Part shown: piece after piece, positions 33,278-40,746 of the stretch
Layout of the letters: each line of letters starts with the position of its first letter
Numbering within the stretch: position 1 is the first letter of the stretch
NCBI GenBank assembly: GCA_018268935.1
Contig: JAFDVS010000063.1
Span: 1 to 41,049, forward strand
Direction: 5' to 3'
Source: Acidobacteriota bacterium
GTDB taxonomy: Bacteria > Acidobacteriota > Terriglobia > Bryobacterales > Bryobacteraceae
Length of the DNA: 41,049 bases
The notes under the pieces: model-generated
The model's input: only the letters and a program-made list of their open reading frames with translations
What the model was told of the DNA's origin: nothing
Databases searched by the model: none
Made by a program: the position numbers and the translations under genes

Positions 33278-34635
33278 TGTCGTACACAGTTGAGAATCGC
33301 GCGCGGTACGTCGAAGAGCTGAAGGCGTACCTGCGCATCCCCAGTATCAGCACGCTCAGTGAGAACAAGCCCGATATTTGCCGTGCGGCCGAGTTCACTG
33401 CAGCGCAGTTGCGCCAGGCAGGTATGCGCAACGTGGAGTTGATGGACGGGGAAGGGAACCCGCTGGTGTACGGCGAATGGCTGGATGCGCCGGGCAAGCC
33501 GACGCTGCTGTTCTACGGACACTACGATGTGCAGCCGCCTGATCCGCTGAGTGAATGGGTGTCGCCGCCGTTTGAACCGGAGATTCGCGGCGAGAATATC
33601 TACGCGCGCGGCGCGGCCGATGACAAGGGGCTGACGCTGATTCTGGTGAAAGCCGTGGAAGCGCTGATGGCGACACGCGGCAAGCTGCCGGTGAACGTGA
33701 AGTTCCTCATCGAAGGCGAGGAGGAATCGGGCGGAGAGCATATCAGCAGCTACGTGGCATCGAAGCCGCCGCGCATCAAGGCCGATGCCGCGGTGATCTG
33801 CGACACCGAAATGTTCGCGCCCGAATTGCCTACGCTCTGCATCGGGCTGCGCGGCATTGTGTACGGCGAATTGACGGTGAAGGGCGCGAAGCAGGATCTG
33901 CATTCCGGCGTCTATGGCGGCGCAGCGCCGAATCCGATGATGGCCGTGGCGGAGATTCTCACGGCGCTGAAAGACCGCGATGGGCACATCCTCATTCCGG
34001 GCTTCACGGACAAAGTGCAGCCACCCGCCCCGGCGGAAAAGGAAGCCTGGGCGCGCCTGCCGTTCGATGAACAGAAGTATCGCGAAGAAGAGATGGGCGC
34101 CTCGGCGTTGACCGGCGAGCCGGAATACACGCTGTTTGAGCGGCTATGGGCACGGCCGACGCTGGAAGTGCACGGCATCCGCGGCGGCTTCATTGGCGAG
34201 GGTGCGAAGACCGTGATTCCGGCCCAAGCCGTGGTGAAACTCAGCGCGCGCTTGGTGGCTGATCAAGAGCCGGATGAAGCCGTCAAGCAGATCCAGAAGG
34301 CCGTGGCCGCGGCTTGTCCGCGCGGCGTTACTGCCGAGTTCAAGCTGCTGCATGGCGCTGCGCCTTCGCTCATCAATCCGGATAACCGCTTCATCAAAGC
34401 GGCGGCCGATGCGATGACCGAAGTGTTCGGCAAGGAGACGGTGTATGTGCGCAGTGGTGGATCCATTCCCATCACTGGGCTTTTCGATCAGCACCTGGGG
34501 ATACCCAGCGTGATGATGGGCTTCGGGCTTCCCGATGACAATCTACACGCTCCGAACGAAAAACTGTTTCTGCCCAACTTCTATCGCGGCATTGACGCCG
34601 TGGCTCGCTACCTCGATATCGTCGGAGAAGGATGA
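33277..34635 (+). CDS. M20-family dipeptidase/metallopeptidase
   Basis: This 452-residue M20 (carnosinase/CNDP-like) peptidase hydrolyses dipeptides using two zinc ions. The metal ligands are visible: His82 and Asp84 in FYGHYDVQP, Asp115 in RGAADDKG, Glu148/Glu149 in LIEGEEESGG, and Asp near CDTEMF. The dimerisation domain follows, with LRGIVYGELTVKGAKQDLHSGVYGG. A late His in GLPDDNLHAPNEK completes the site. No signal peptide is present, so it acts in the cytoplasm. The start at 33277 lies within TGATG with the receptor stop, with GGAG at 33267-33270 as ribosome site. It overlaps the YndJ-like gene by ATGA. Confidence 0.93.
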   Translation: MSYTVENRARYVEELKAYLRIPSISTLSENKPDICRAAEFTAAQLRQAGMRNVELMDGEGNPLVYGEWLDAPGKPTLLFYGHYDVQPPDPLSEWVSPPFEPEIRGENIYARGAADDKGLTLILVKAVEALMATRGKLPVNVKFLIEGEEESGGEHISSYVASKPPRIKADAAVICDTEMFAPELPTLCIGLRGIVYGELTVKGAKQDLHSGVYGGAAPNPMMAVAEILTALKDRDGHILIPGFTDKVQPPAPAEKEAWARLPFDEQKYREEEMGASALTGEPEYTLFERLWARPTLEVHGIRGGFIGEGAKTVIPAQAVVKLSARLVADQEPDEAVKQIQKAVAAACPRGVTAEFKLLHGAAPSLINPDNRFIKAAADAMTEVFGKETVYVRSGGSIPITGLFDQHLGIPSVMMGFGLPDDNLHAPNEKLFLPNFYRGIDAVARYLDIVGEG

Positions 34636-35510
34636 CGCTGCTTGCACTGATTGCCCCGTACGCGCCGCTTGTGGTTGCGCCGCTGGGATTGTCGCTGGCG
34701 GGGACATCGCGACTCACTCGCCGGCTGGTTTACCCCGCGGGCGTGCTGGCCGCCGCATCGTTCTTCTTTGAGCAGGGCTGGCTGGCGGCGTTGCTCGTGT
34801 TGCCGTGGTTCGCCTTCACCATCGAAGTGGCGCGGCAAGGCGCGGTGCGGATGCGGGCGCGCGGCACGAAGCCGGTGGAAGAATTCGCGCTGCACGCGGG
34901 CCTGCTCTACCTGGCGATGGGCGGCTTCTGGCTGGTGCTGTCACGGCTGGGCGAGCGGCCGCTGGGCTTCCGCGACGAGATCATTCTGCTCACGGCGATC
35001 CATTTTCACTACGCCGGTTTCGCCGCGTGCGTGTTCACGGCGATGACGGGGCGCATGCTCGGCGAGCAGGCGGATTCGCGGCTCTATCGCTGGGCCGCGT
35101 GGGCCGTGGTGGGCGGCACTCCGCTGTTGGCGATGGGCATCACTGTCTCGCGTTGGGTCGAGATCGTGGCCGCATTCTGGTTGTCGCTAGGCGTGGTGCT
35201 GATCAGTGGACTGGCGCTGCTGAATTCGCTGCTCGGCCGCACCAGCATGGCGACATCGCTGTGCCTGAGCATCGCCGCGGCATCCACGGTGATCTCGATG
35301 GGCCTGGCTGCGGCTTACGCCGTGAGCGAGTTTCAAGGTGCGCTGTGGCTTCCGATTCCGCGCATGGCTGTGCTGCACGGATTGGCGAATGCAGTGGGCT
35401 TGTCCACCGTGGGGCTCACCGGCTATCTGCTCACAAGGCCTGCGGAGCGTCTCCTTATTTCGCCGGCTTCAGGTCCCGCGCCGCCAACTGGCCCTTGCGG
35501 GAAAAGTTGA
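34632..35510 (+). CDS. YndJ-like polytopic membrane protein
   Basis: This 292-residue protein has eight or so hydrophobic segments across nearly its whole length and matches YndJ-type membrane proteins of Bacillus (LTAIHFHYAGFAACVFTAMTGR is the conserved segment, about 121-142). The family function is unknown. The His-rich HFHYAG lies in or beside a membrane helix and could bind a metal or cofactor. It overlaps the M20 peptidase stop by ATGA. Its last 18 codons (after RPAERLL) overlap the 3' end of the convergent nrfA by 56 bases, and they have low-complexity, non-hydrophobic content that may not be conserved. Confidence 0.8.
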   Translation: MTLLALIAPYAPLVVAPLGLSLAGTSRLTRRLVYPAGVLAAASFFFEQGWLAALLVLPWFAFTIEVARQGAVRMRARGTKPVEEFALHAGLLYLAMGGFWLVLSRLGERPLGFRDEIILLTAIHFHYAGFAACVFTAMTGRMLGEQADSRLYRWAAWAVVGGTPLLAMGITVSRWVEIVAAFWLSLGVVLISGLALLNSLLGRTSMATSLCLSIAAASTVISMGLAAAYAVSEFQGALWLPIPRMAVLHGLANAVGLSTVGLTGYLLTRPAERLLISPASGPAPPTGPCGKS

Positions 35511-36822
35511 TGGACTCGGCGAGCACGCGCATGGTTTCCTGCGGCGCATGGAAGCCGGTGGAATTTTCCGCTTCCACGAAATCGAGGTAAAACTGTGCCT
35601 TGCGCTGGAAATCCCAGGCCGGGCCCAAAGCTGCGGGAGTGGCTCCGGCTTCACGCGCCTTCTTGATGTCGGTGATCAGATCCATGAGTGCATCCATGGC
35701 GTGATTGCGCTCGGCCCAGAAGCGATCCTGAATCTGTTCGACGCGTGCTTTCATCTCTTCTTCCGGGAAGTGGTGGCAGCCCTGGCAGGCGCGGTTGATA
35801 TTGAGCAGCGGGCTGCGCACATGGTGATCGCTGATCTTCATGCCGCCTTCGCGCTTGTAGGGCATGTGGCAATCGGCGCAGGATACGCCGGCGCGGGCAT
35901 GCACGCCCTGGTTGTACATCTCAAATTCGGGATGTTGCGCCTTCAGCACGGGGGCTCCGCTTTCTTTGTGTTCGAAATCCTTGTGCTTCACTTCGTCGTA
36001 GTAGGCGGTGATCTGATCCACCTTCAGCCCCTTGCTCCAAGGGTAGGTGAGGCGCTTTTCCGGCCCCTTGAAGTAATACTCCACGTGGCACTGGCCGCAG
36101 ACGAAAGTGCGCATCTCGGCCGCGGTGGCCTGCTTGTTGACATCGTAATCGGCGATGCCTTGTGAGGCTTTGTAGACCTTGATTCCCTCAATGAAACCGG
36201 GCCTCGTGACGCGCAGTTCCATGGTGTTCGGATTGTGGCAGTCAATGCAGGCCACAGGATGCTTCGCCTGAGAGGATGCCTCGGCGTAGGTCATGTGATT
36301 CAGCTTGTCGAAGCCCGCCATGATGTCGCCATTGCCCAGCTTGCGGTACATCGTATACACGGAAGCATGGCAGTTGAGGCAGGTGCCGGGTTGCTTGAAC
36401 TCGGTCACACGGCGCGTGTTGCGCTGGTCGAGCAGCATGTAGGCGTGGCCGCGTTCCTCACGGAAATCCACGGAGAACGCGTAACCCAGCCACATGCGCG
36501 CCAGGCGCGGATCCTCCTGGATCTTGCTTTGTGAATAGACCAGCCGGGGGTCGGCTTGCGTCGGCGTGTGCGGCAAGGCTTCGCTGCCGCCATAGCGCGT
36601 GCGCGTCATGTCCACCGTCGATTTGTAGCTGGCGTACTGCAGCGGGAAATTCCGGCCCCAAACCGCCGGGTCATCGATATCGTCGTTCAACTCCACGACG
36701 TGGAAGAAGGGCGTGCGCGCTTCCTGTTTGCGCTCCATCACGTTCACCAGCAGGCCGCTGATGCCGAATGTGAGCAACGCTGTCACAACAATGGCAATGA
36801 CGATTGTTTTGGAGGAACTCAT
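35455..36822 (-). CDS. nrfA: Pentaheme cytochrome c nitrite reductase, CXXCH type
   Basis: This 455-residue periplasmic enzyme reduces nitrite to ammonium (six electrons). An N-terminal signal anchor lies at about 7-28. Five heme sites are seen at 148-152, 192-196, 242-246, 315-319 and 346-350, with spacings (44, 50, 73, 31) close to E. coli NrfA (38, 49, 73, 32). Heme 1, the active-site heme, has CLNCH where E. coli has CXXCK, so its proximal ligand would be His152. CHVEYYF and LKAQHPEFEMYNQGVH supply the expected active-site and calcium-site segments. GGAAAG in the nrfH end is the ribosome site. It lies 6 bases after nrfH, forming nrfHA. Confidence 0.94.
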   Translation of the reverse strand: MSSSKTIVIAIVVTALLTFGISGLLVNVMERKQEARTPFFHVVELNDDIDDPAVWGRNFPLQYASYKSTVDMTRTRYGGSEALPHTPTQADPRLVYSQSKIQEDPRLARMWLGYAFSVDFREERGHAYMLLDQRNTRRVTEFKQPGTCLNCHASVYTMYRKLGNGDIMAGFDKLNHMTYAEASSQAKHPVACIDCHNPNTMELRVTRPGFIEGIKVYKASQGIADYDVNKQATAAEMRTFVCGQCHVEYYFKGPEKRLTYPWSKGLKVDQITAYYDEVKHKDFEHKESGAPVLKAQHPEFEMYNQGVHARAGVSCADCHMPYKREGGMKISDHHVRSPLLNINRACQGCHHFPEEEMKARVEQIQDRFWAERNHAMDALMDLITDIKKAREAGATPAALGPAWDFQRKAQFYLDFVEAENSTGFHAPQETMRVLAESINFSRKGQLAARDLKPAK

Positions 36823-36828
36823 AGGGAT

Positions 36829-37299
36829 TTACTTTCCATGTCCGACGCCGGCGTGGCATTGAATACAAGAGACGGAGGCTCGCGAGTGCCGGGACGAATT
36901 GATGCCGCTGGTCAGATCGGCGTGGCATTTCAAGCACGCGCCGTCCGCTACTCGATAGTTGCGAGCCGTGATGCGAATCTCATCGGGAAACCGCTGTGTG
37001 GTGAAGGCCCAGGAATGAAGAAAGCCGTTCAGCGCTTTGGTAGAGTACTTGGCAAGGAAGCCGGCGGGAGCATGGCAATCGTTGCAAACAGCCCATTTTC
37101 CGTGGCTCGAACGCAGCCAGCCGGAATGCTGATTGCGCATGACGTGGCAGTTGGCGCAGGCCGCCGGGTTGTCTGTGAGATAGGAACTGCCCTTGGCATA
37201 CCCGAACGTAAACACGCCCACACCGAGGAAAACCCCGCACAGAACGGCCAGAAGCATCCACGCCGTGGTCCGGCCGCTGCTCGACTTGAGACTCACCAC
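36829..37299 (-). CDS. nrfH: Tetraheme cytochrome c, quinol dehydrogenase subunit for NrfA
   Basis: This 156-residue NapC/NirT/NrfH-family protein oxidises menaquinol and feeds electrons to NrfA. One N-terminal membrane helix (about 13-34, WMLLAVLCGVFLGVGVFTFGYAKG) is followed by four CXXCH sites at about 48-52, 72-76, 122-126 and 145-149. CANCHVMRNQHSGWLRSSHGKWAVCNDCH is the typical first half. Neither candidate start is ATG. Two adjacent GTG codons (37299 and 37296) precede SLKSSSGRTT; I use the first. They lie about 40 bases from the TGTGA-N6-TCACA dyad, and CATAAT (37311-37306) is a likely -10 box. The complex is anchored to the inner membrane on the periplasmic side. Confidence 0.9.
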   Translation of the reverse strand: MVSLKSSSGRTTAWMLLAVLCGVFLGVGVFTFGYAKGSSYLTDNPAACANCHVMRNQHSGWLRSSHGKWAVCNDCHAPAGFLAKYSTKALNGFLHSWAFTTQRFPDEIRITARNYRVADGACLKCHADLTSGINSSRHSRASVSCIQCHAGVGHGK

Positions 37300-37305
37300 T
37301 TCATT

Positions 37306-37311
37306 ATTATG
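37306..37311 (-). promoter_or_regulatory. Candidate -10 box for nrfHA
   Basis: CATAAT reads 37311 to 37306 on the minus strand. Its start point would lie near 37296-37299, at the GTG start codons, so the message would be leaderless or nearly so. The dyad centre at 37337.5 would then be at about -38.5 to -41.5, a class II activator position. There is no separate -35 match, as expected for an activator-dependent promoter. Confidence 0.45.
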
Positions 37312-37328
37312 CACTCGATCTGCAACTT

Positions 37329-37346
37329 CTGTGACAGAAGTCACAG
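37329..37346. promoter_or_regulatory. CRP/HcpR-type operator in the nrfHA-osmC gap
   Basis: CTGTGACAGAAGTCACAG is a perfect 7+7 dyad with a 4-base spacer and fits TGTGA-N6-TCACA exactly (37330-37345). That is the consensus for CRP-family proteins that use the TGTGA half-site, including HcpR, which controls nitrosative-stress and nitrite-reduction genes in other bacteria. It is not an FNR site (TTGAT-N4-ATCAA). It lies between nrfH (about 30 bases away) and osmC (47 bases away). Which protein binds is inference; no regulator gene is in the gap. Confidence 0.7.
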
Positions 37347-37392
37347 CGATTTTTGATCCGAAACCGATTCGATTCGCGCGTAACCGGATAGC

Positions 37393-37905
37393 ATGACTAC
37401 GGCAACGGATCAATTGCGGGATACGCTGGAACGCAACGCACGAGCCCTTGCTCTGCGACCTTCCATCGGGCAGAACACGGCGATCACCATGGTGCGCCTT
37501 ACTGAGGGGCTGGCCTGCGAAGTGGAGGAAGGCCCATGGAAGCTGCGCGTCGACATGTCGCCGAAATCGGGTGGTGCGGGCAGCGCGCCGAACCCGGGAG
37601 TGCTTGGCCGTGCGTCGTTGGGAAGCTGCCTGGCGATCGGATATGCGATGTGGGCCGCACGCCGCGGCGTCGCGCTGGAGGAAATCAGCGTCGAAGTGCA
37701 GGCTGATTTCGACACTGCCGCCGAGTATGGATTGACCGATGACCAACCCGGCTATCACCAAGTACGCTGCAATGTGAAAGTGCGCAGCAAAGCGCCTGCC
37801 GAAGAGGTGCGCGCGGTCATTGAGGAAGCCGATCGCTGCAGTTCCTATCTGGCCGTGTGGACCAAACCCCAGGATGTGCGGCTGAACATTGAAGTGACGG
37901 AGTAA
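37393..37905 (+). CDS. OsmC-family peroxiredoxin-like protein
   Basis: This 170-residue OsmC/Ohr-fold protein detoxifies organic hydroperoxides through paired cysteines. Cys79 (in LGRASLGSCLAIGYAMWAARR) and Cys149 (in EEADRCSSYLAVW) are in the expected helical positions. The N-terminal segment TPGQ-like (MSPKSGGAGSAPNPGVLGRASLGSCL) is the common loop. It belongs to the general OsmC class (YhfA-like) and not the Ohr class. It is divergent from nrfHA across 93 bases that contain the CRP/HcpR-type dyad, so nitrosative or oxidative stress may regulate both. A methyltransferase gene follows after 3 bases. Confidence 0.9.
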   Translation: MTTATDQLRDTLERNARALALRPSIGQNTAITMVRLTEGLACEVEEGPWKLRVDMSPKSGGAGSAPNPGVLGRASLGSCLAIGYAMWAARRGVALEEISVEVQADFDTAAEYGLTDDQPGYHQVRCNVKVRSKAPAEEVRAVIEEADRCSSYLAVWTKPQDVRLNIEVTE

Positions 37906-37908
37906 GCG

Positions 37909-38730
37909 ATGAAAGCGAATCTGCAGCGGCGCGTGCAGCGCTATGGCTGGGACAAGGCGTGCCCCGATTATGAATCGCACTGGGCCGCGCAATTAGCGCC
38001 GGCGCATGAGTTGCTGCTCGCCATGGCCGATGTGGCGCGTGGAGAAACGGTGTTGGATGTGGCCTGCGGCACCGGATTGGTTACGTTCCCCGCCGCTTCG
38101 GCTGCCGGTCCCCGTGGCAGGGTGACGGCCACCGATATCTCCGAAGCCATGATCGTTCGCGCACAGGATCAGGCCGAACGCCGCGGATTGAGCAATATCA
38201 TTTTCCAACGCGCGGATGCGGAATCGCTCCCTGTTCCGGGTGATGCTTGCGACGCCGCCATATGCGCGTTGGGATTGATGTACGTGCCCGACCCCGTGCA
38301 GGCGCTGTGCGAAATGCATCGTGCACTGCGGCCGGGTGGCCGTGCCGTGGCCGCCGTGTGGGGCCGCCGCGAGCGTTGCGGTTGGGCCGGCATTTTCCCG
38401 GTGGTGGATGCGCGCGTGGAATCCGATGTCTGCCCGATGTTCTTTCAACTCGGCACCGGCGATGCACTGCGGCAGGCTTTTGAGCAGGCCGGCTTCGTGC
38501 ACATCCTGGTGGAGCGCATTGAGACCATGCTGCACTATCGCAACGAACAGGAAGCTCTGGGCGCGGCCTTCATCGGCGGGCCGGTAGCACTGGCCCATTC
38601 GCGCTTCGATGATGCCACGCGCGCCGAAGCTTATCTGGAATATCTGGACACCATCGCCCCGTACCGCACAGGCGAAGGCTACGCCATCCCCGGAGAGTTC
38701 GTAGTGGCACGCGGCTGGAAGACGGCCTAA
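37909..38730 (+). CDS. Class I SAM-dependent methyltransferase
   Basis: This 273-residue methyltransferase shows motif I VLDVACGTGL (48-57), the following acidic TATDISEAMI, DAAICALGLMYVPDP (motif IV region) and MHRALRPGGRAVAAVWG (post-II). These are typical of the UbiE/Methyltransf_11 group. The substrate is unknown. It lies 3 bases after osmC and 10 bases before a VOC-fold gene, so the three probably share a transcript. The later fusion regulator and S-adenosylhomocysteine hydrolase at the window end deal with its by-product, which may be coincidental. Confidence 0.9.
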   Translation: MKANLQRRVQRYGWDKACPDYESHWAAQLAPAHELLLAMADVARGETVLDVACGTGLVTFPAASAAGPRGRVTATDISEAMIVRAQDQAERRGLSNIIFQRADAESLPVPGDACDAAICALGLMYVPDPVQALCEMHRALRPGGRAVAAVWGRRERCGWAGIFPVVDARVESDVCPMFFQLGTGDALRQAFEQAGFVHILVERIETMLHYRNEQEALGAAFIGGPVALAHSRFDDATRAEAYLEYLDTIAPYRTGEGYAIPGEFVVARGWKTA

Positions 38731-38740
38731 ACTGGACCTT

Positions 38741-39103
38741 GTGACCGAACTGGCTGTCGCGATACTACCCACTGACGATCTGGCGGCCGCAAAGGCGTTC
38801 TATGTGGATGGGCTTGGTTTTCGTGTGTTGTGGGAGGCGTCTGAGGATGGGCACTCCGGCTTGCTTGGGGTGGCCCGCGGCACGATGCAAATCACCCTCG
38901 ACGGCCCGATGGAAGGCCACGGCCGCAATGCCTGTGTATCGCTGCACGTCAACGACGCCGATGCCTACTATAACGAGTGGAGTGTGAAGGTGCAGGGCGT
39001 GAATGCTCCGCGTGATCAGGAATGGGGCGCGCGAACCTTCGATCTTCACGACCCCAGCGGCAACACGATCTTCGTCATCGGCCCACTGCGCGGCGGCGCT
39101 TAG
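38741..39103 (+). CDS. VOC-superfamily (glyoxalase/dioxygenase fold) protein
   Basis: This 120-residue protein has the paired beta-alpha-beta-beta-beta modules of the vicinal oxygen chelate fold: LPTDDLAAAKAFYVDGLGFRV at 9-29, and the terminal FDLHDPSGNTIFVIGP (metal-ligand-like region) near 99-114. Only some residues of a full metal site are clear, so it may be a resistance-type binding protein or an enzyme. The start is GTG at 38741. It converges on azoR with TTAG, giving a 4-base stop overlap. Confidence 0.87.
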   Translation: MTELAVAILPTDDLAAAKAFYVDGLGFRVLWEASEDGHSGLLGVARGTMQITLDGPMEGHGRNACVSLHVNDADAYYNEWSVKVQGVNAPRDQEWGARTFDLHDPSGNTIFVIGPLRGGA

Positions 39104-39708
39104 CGGCGGGCTGCTTCTTCCACTGCCATCAGTGCCCGTTGGATGCTCTGCTCTCGCAGGGCATCCGGCCCTGTCATGTGATCGGCGCAAATGGCGGCGA
39201 TTTCGCTGATTCCCATGAATTGCAGAATCCGGCGCAGATAGGGCACCTGCGCATCGTCGTGTTCCTGCGCTTCGCCCGCGCCGTATCCCAGCCCCCTCGT
39301 GGCCAGGATCACCGCCTGCTTGCCCTGCAGCAGTCCGCGATAGGTGGGTGCAACGGTTCGCCCAATGCGCACCACCTGATCAATCCAGGCCTTCAATGCC
39401 GCGGGGATGCCGAAGTTGTACATGGGCGCGGCAATCACGATGGTGCCGGCGCCCAGCATCTCGTCAATCAAAGCATCCGATACGGCGATGGCTGCCTGTT
39501 GTTCGGCGGTGCGTTCGGCGGGCGCGGTGACCGCTGCGGCAATCCAGTCCTCGGTCACCATCGGCAGTGGCGCCAGACTCAGATCACGATGCATCACCTG
39601 GCCATTTGGATGAGCCTTGCGCCACGCTTCCACAAAGTGCGCGCTCAACCGCCGTGAGCAGGAGCGCTGCGGCCGCGGCGAGCTATCCACCAGGAGTAAT
39701 GTGTTCAT
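39100..39708 (-). CDS. azoR: FMN-dependent NADH-azoreductase
   Basis: This 202-residue flavodoxin-fold enzyme reduces azo bonds and quinones with NADH. Its FMN phosphate loop is SSPRPQRSCSRRLSAHF (9-25). APMYNFGIPAALKAWIDQVVRIGRTV (about 94-119) is the near-invariant AzoR segment. LATRGLGYGAG follows. The family usually acts as a homodimer in the cytoplasm, protecting from quinone stress. It lies 49 bases downstream of the ArsR-methyltransferase fusion on the same strand, so both may be co-transcribed. Confidence 0.92.
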   Translation of the reverse strand: MNTLLLVDSSPRPQRSCSRRLSAHFVEAWRKAHPNGQVMHRDLSLAPLPMVTEDWIAAAVTAPAERTAEQQAAIAVSDALIDEMLGAGTIVIAAPMYNFGIPAALKAWIDQVVRIGRTVAPTYRGLLQGKQAVILATRGLGYGAGEAQEHDDAQVPYLRRILQFMGISEIAAICADHMTGPDALREQSIQRALMAVEEAARR

Positions 39709-39757
39709 GCCCTAAGACGGACAATGGTTCCGGATTTCGACAAAGGCGCGCCGCAAA

Positions 39758-40693
39758 TTACCGCGGCTTCACGCCGAGCGCCAGCAAGGTTTCAAAGTGC
39801 GGTGGCTCCGGCTCGCGGTACACAATGGATGTTTCCACTTGAGTGAACCGCGCTTTGTGGAGCATTGCTTCCAGTTCCACCTCAGGGAAGCCGAGCCACA
39901 AATCGGCGTACAACTCACGCGCGTCTTCGAAATTGTGGCGCAGCAGATCGAGCACGACGATTCGTCCACCGGGCTTCAAAATCCGCCACGCTTCTTCGAC
40001 AGCCTTGGGAGGATGCGAAGCATGATGCAAGCTCTGGCTGAAGATCGCGAGATCGACGGTCGCGTCTTCCACCGGCAACTGCTCCAGATCCCCGACGCGA
40101 TACTCCAGGTTCGCCAAAGCGTGACGCGATGCCAGATCGCGCCCGAAAGCCACCATCTGCTCGGAGTTGTCCACGGCAATCACTTTCTCCGCGCGTTGCG
40201 CCAGCAGTTGCGATAGCGTGGCTTCGCCCGCTCCCAGATCCGCAACCACCATCGGCGGCATCAGCTTGAGCAGCGCTTCAGCGATGCCCTTCCACGATCG
40301 CCCGGGCACATAATGGCGCCCGAACTTGCCGGCGAGTTCATCGAAGTAGGCGCGCATCCGGTCCCGCCGCTTGCGCAGCGCGAGGTCGAGCGAGGCGGCA
40401 TCCTGCGTGGCTTCTGAAATTTCGCTCGTGGCCTGCCGCAACAGGCCGATAAGCTCTGTGTTGCCCTGCAGATCTTCGTGTATCCGGTACAGGCTATGTT
40501 TGCCGTTGCGCCGGTCTTCCACCAGTCCCGCCTGCCGTAACTGGCTCAAACTCATCGAGATGCGGCTCTGCCCCATGCTCAGAATCTCTTGCAGCTCCGC
40601 CACGCTAAGTTCTTCTTTTTCGAGCAGTAACAGGATTCTGACACGAGCCGGATCGGCCAGCAGGCGAAACCATTTTAGGATTGACTGATTCAT
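39758..40693 (-). CDS. ArsR-type regulator fused to a methyltransferase domain (SahR-like)
   Basis: This 311-residue fusion has an ArsR winged helix-turn-helix at 1-85 (LADPARVRILLLLEKEELSVAELQEILSMGQSRISMSLSQLRQAGLVEDRRNGKHSLYRI). A class I methyltransferase domain follows at about 120-290 (VVADLGAGEATL at 149-160, IAVDNSEQM, LPVEDATVDLAIFSQSLHHASHPPKAVEEAWRILKPGG). The classical ArsR metal cysteines are absent. A regulator of this build that senses S-adenosylhomocysteine and controls ahcY is known as SahR. Its location, divergent from ahcY across a palindromic gap, agrees. Whether the domain still methylates anything or only binds SAH cannot be told. Start ATG 40693. Confidence 0.9.
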   Translation of the reverse strand: MNQSILKWFRLLADPARVRILLLLEKEELSVAELQEILSMGQSRISMSLSQLRQAGLVEDRRNGKHSLYRIHEDLQGNTELIGLLRQATSEISEATQDAASLDLALRKRRDRMRAYFDELAGKFGRHYVPGRSWKGIAEALLKLMPPMVVADLGAGEATLSQLLAQRAEKVIAVDNSEQMVAFGRDLASRHALANLEYRVGDLEQLPVEDATVDLAIFSQSLHHASHPPKAVEEAWRILKPGGRIVVLDLLRHNFEDARELYADLWLGFPEVELEAMLHKARFTQVETSIVYREPEPPHFETLLALGVKPR

Positions 40694-40709
40694 GCAGTTA
40701 GGCTATTAT
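40681..40709 (+). promoter_or_regulatory. Sigma-70-type promoter of ahcY
   Basis: TTGACT (40681-40686), a 17-base spacer, and TATTAT (40704-40709) each match the consensus in 5 of 6 positions. The -35 overlaps the first codons of the divergent regulator. The predicted start point near 40716 is exactly at the left end of the 16-bp palindrome, leaving about 31 bases of leader. GAAAGAG lies before the ahcY ATG as a plausible ribosome site. Confidence 0.72.
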
Positions 40710-40711
40710 CA
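40706..40711 (-). promoter_or_regulatory. Candidate -10 box for the ArsR-methyltransferase gene
   Basis: GATAAT (40711 to 40706 on the minus strand, 5 of 6 consensus) would start transcription near 40699, six bases before the regulator ATG. The -35 region 17-18 bases upstream is weak (TTCATC-like). The 16-bp palindrome would lie between -35 and -10 of this promoter. Confidence 0.45.
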
Positions 40712-40715
40712 ACAT

Positions 40716-40731
40716 ATCAAGATTTCTTGAT
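40716..40731. promoter_or_regulatory. Perfect 16-bp palindrome, probable operator for ahcY and its regulator
   Basis: ATCAAGA-TT-TCTTGAT has perfect 7-base arms and a 2-base centre. It lies 16 bases before the ahcY start codon and 22 bases before the regulator start codon. It covers about +1 to +16 of the predicted ahcY transcript and the spacer of the predicted regulator promoter. A single dimer could therefore block both. Binding by the adjacent ArsR-type protein is inferred from position and symmetry. Confidence 0.7.
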
Positions 40732-40746
40732 GAATGAAAGAGAACT

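Noticed and set aside
37330..37345. FNR box upstream of nrfHA
   Set aside because: The half-sites are TGTGA/TCACA, not TTGAT/ATCAA, so it is a CRP/HcpR-type site and not FNR.
40716..40746. Possible SAH riboswitch before ahcY
   Set aside because: The leader from the predicted start to the ATG is only about 31 bases, too short for a riboswitch, and the palindrome fits a protein operator better.
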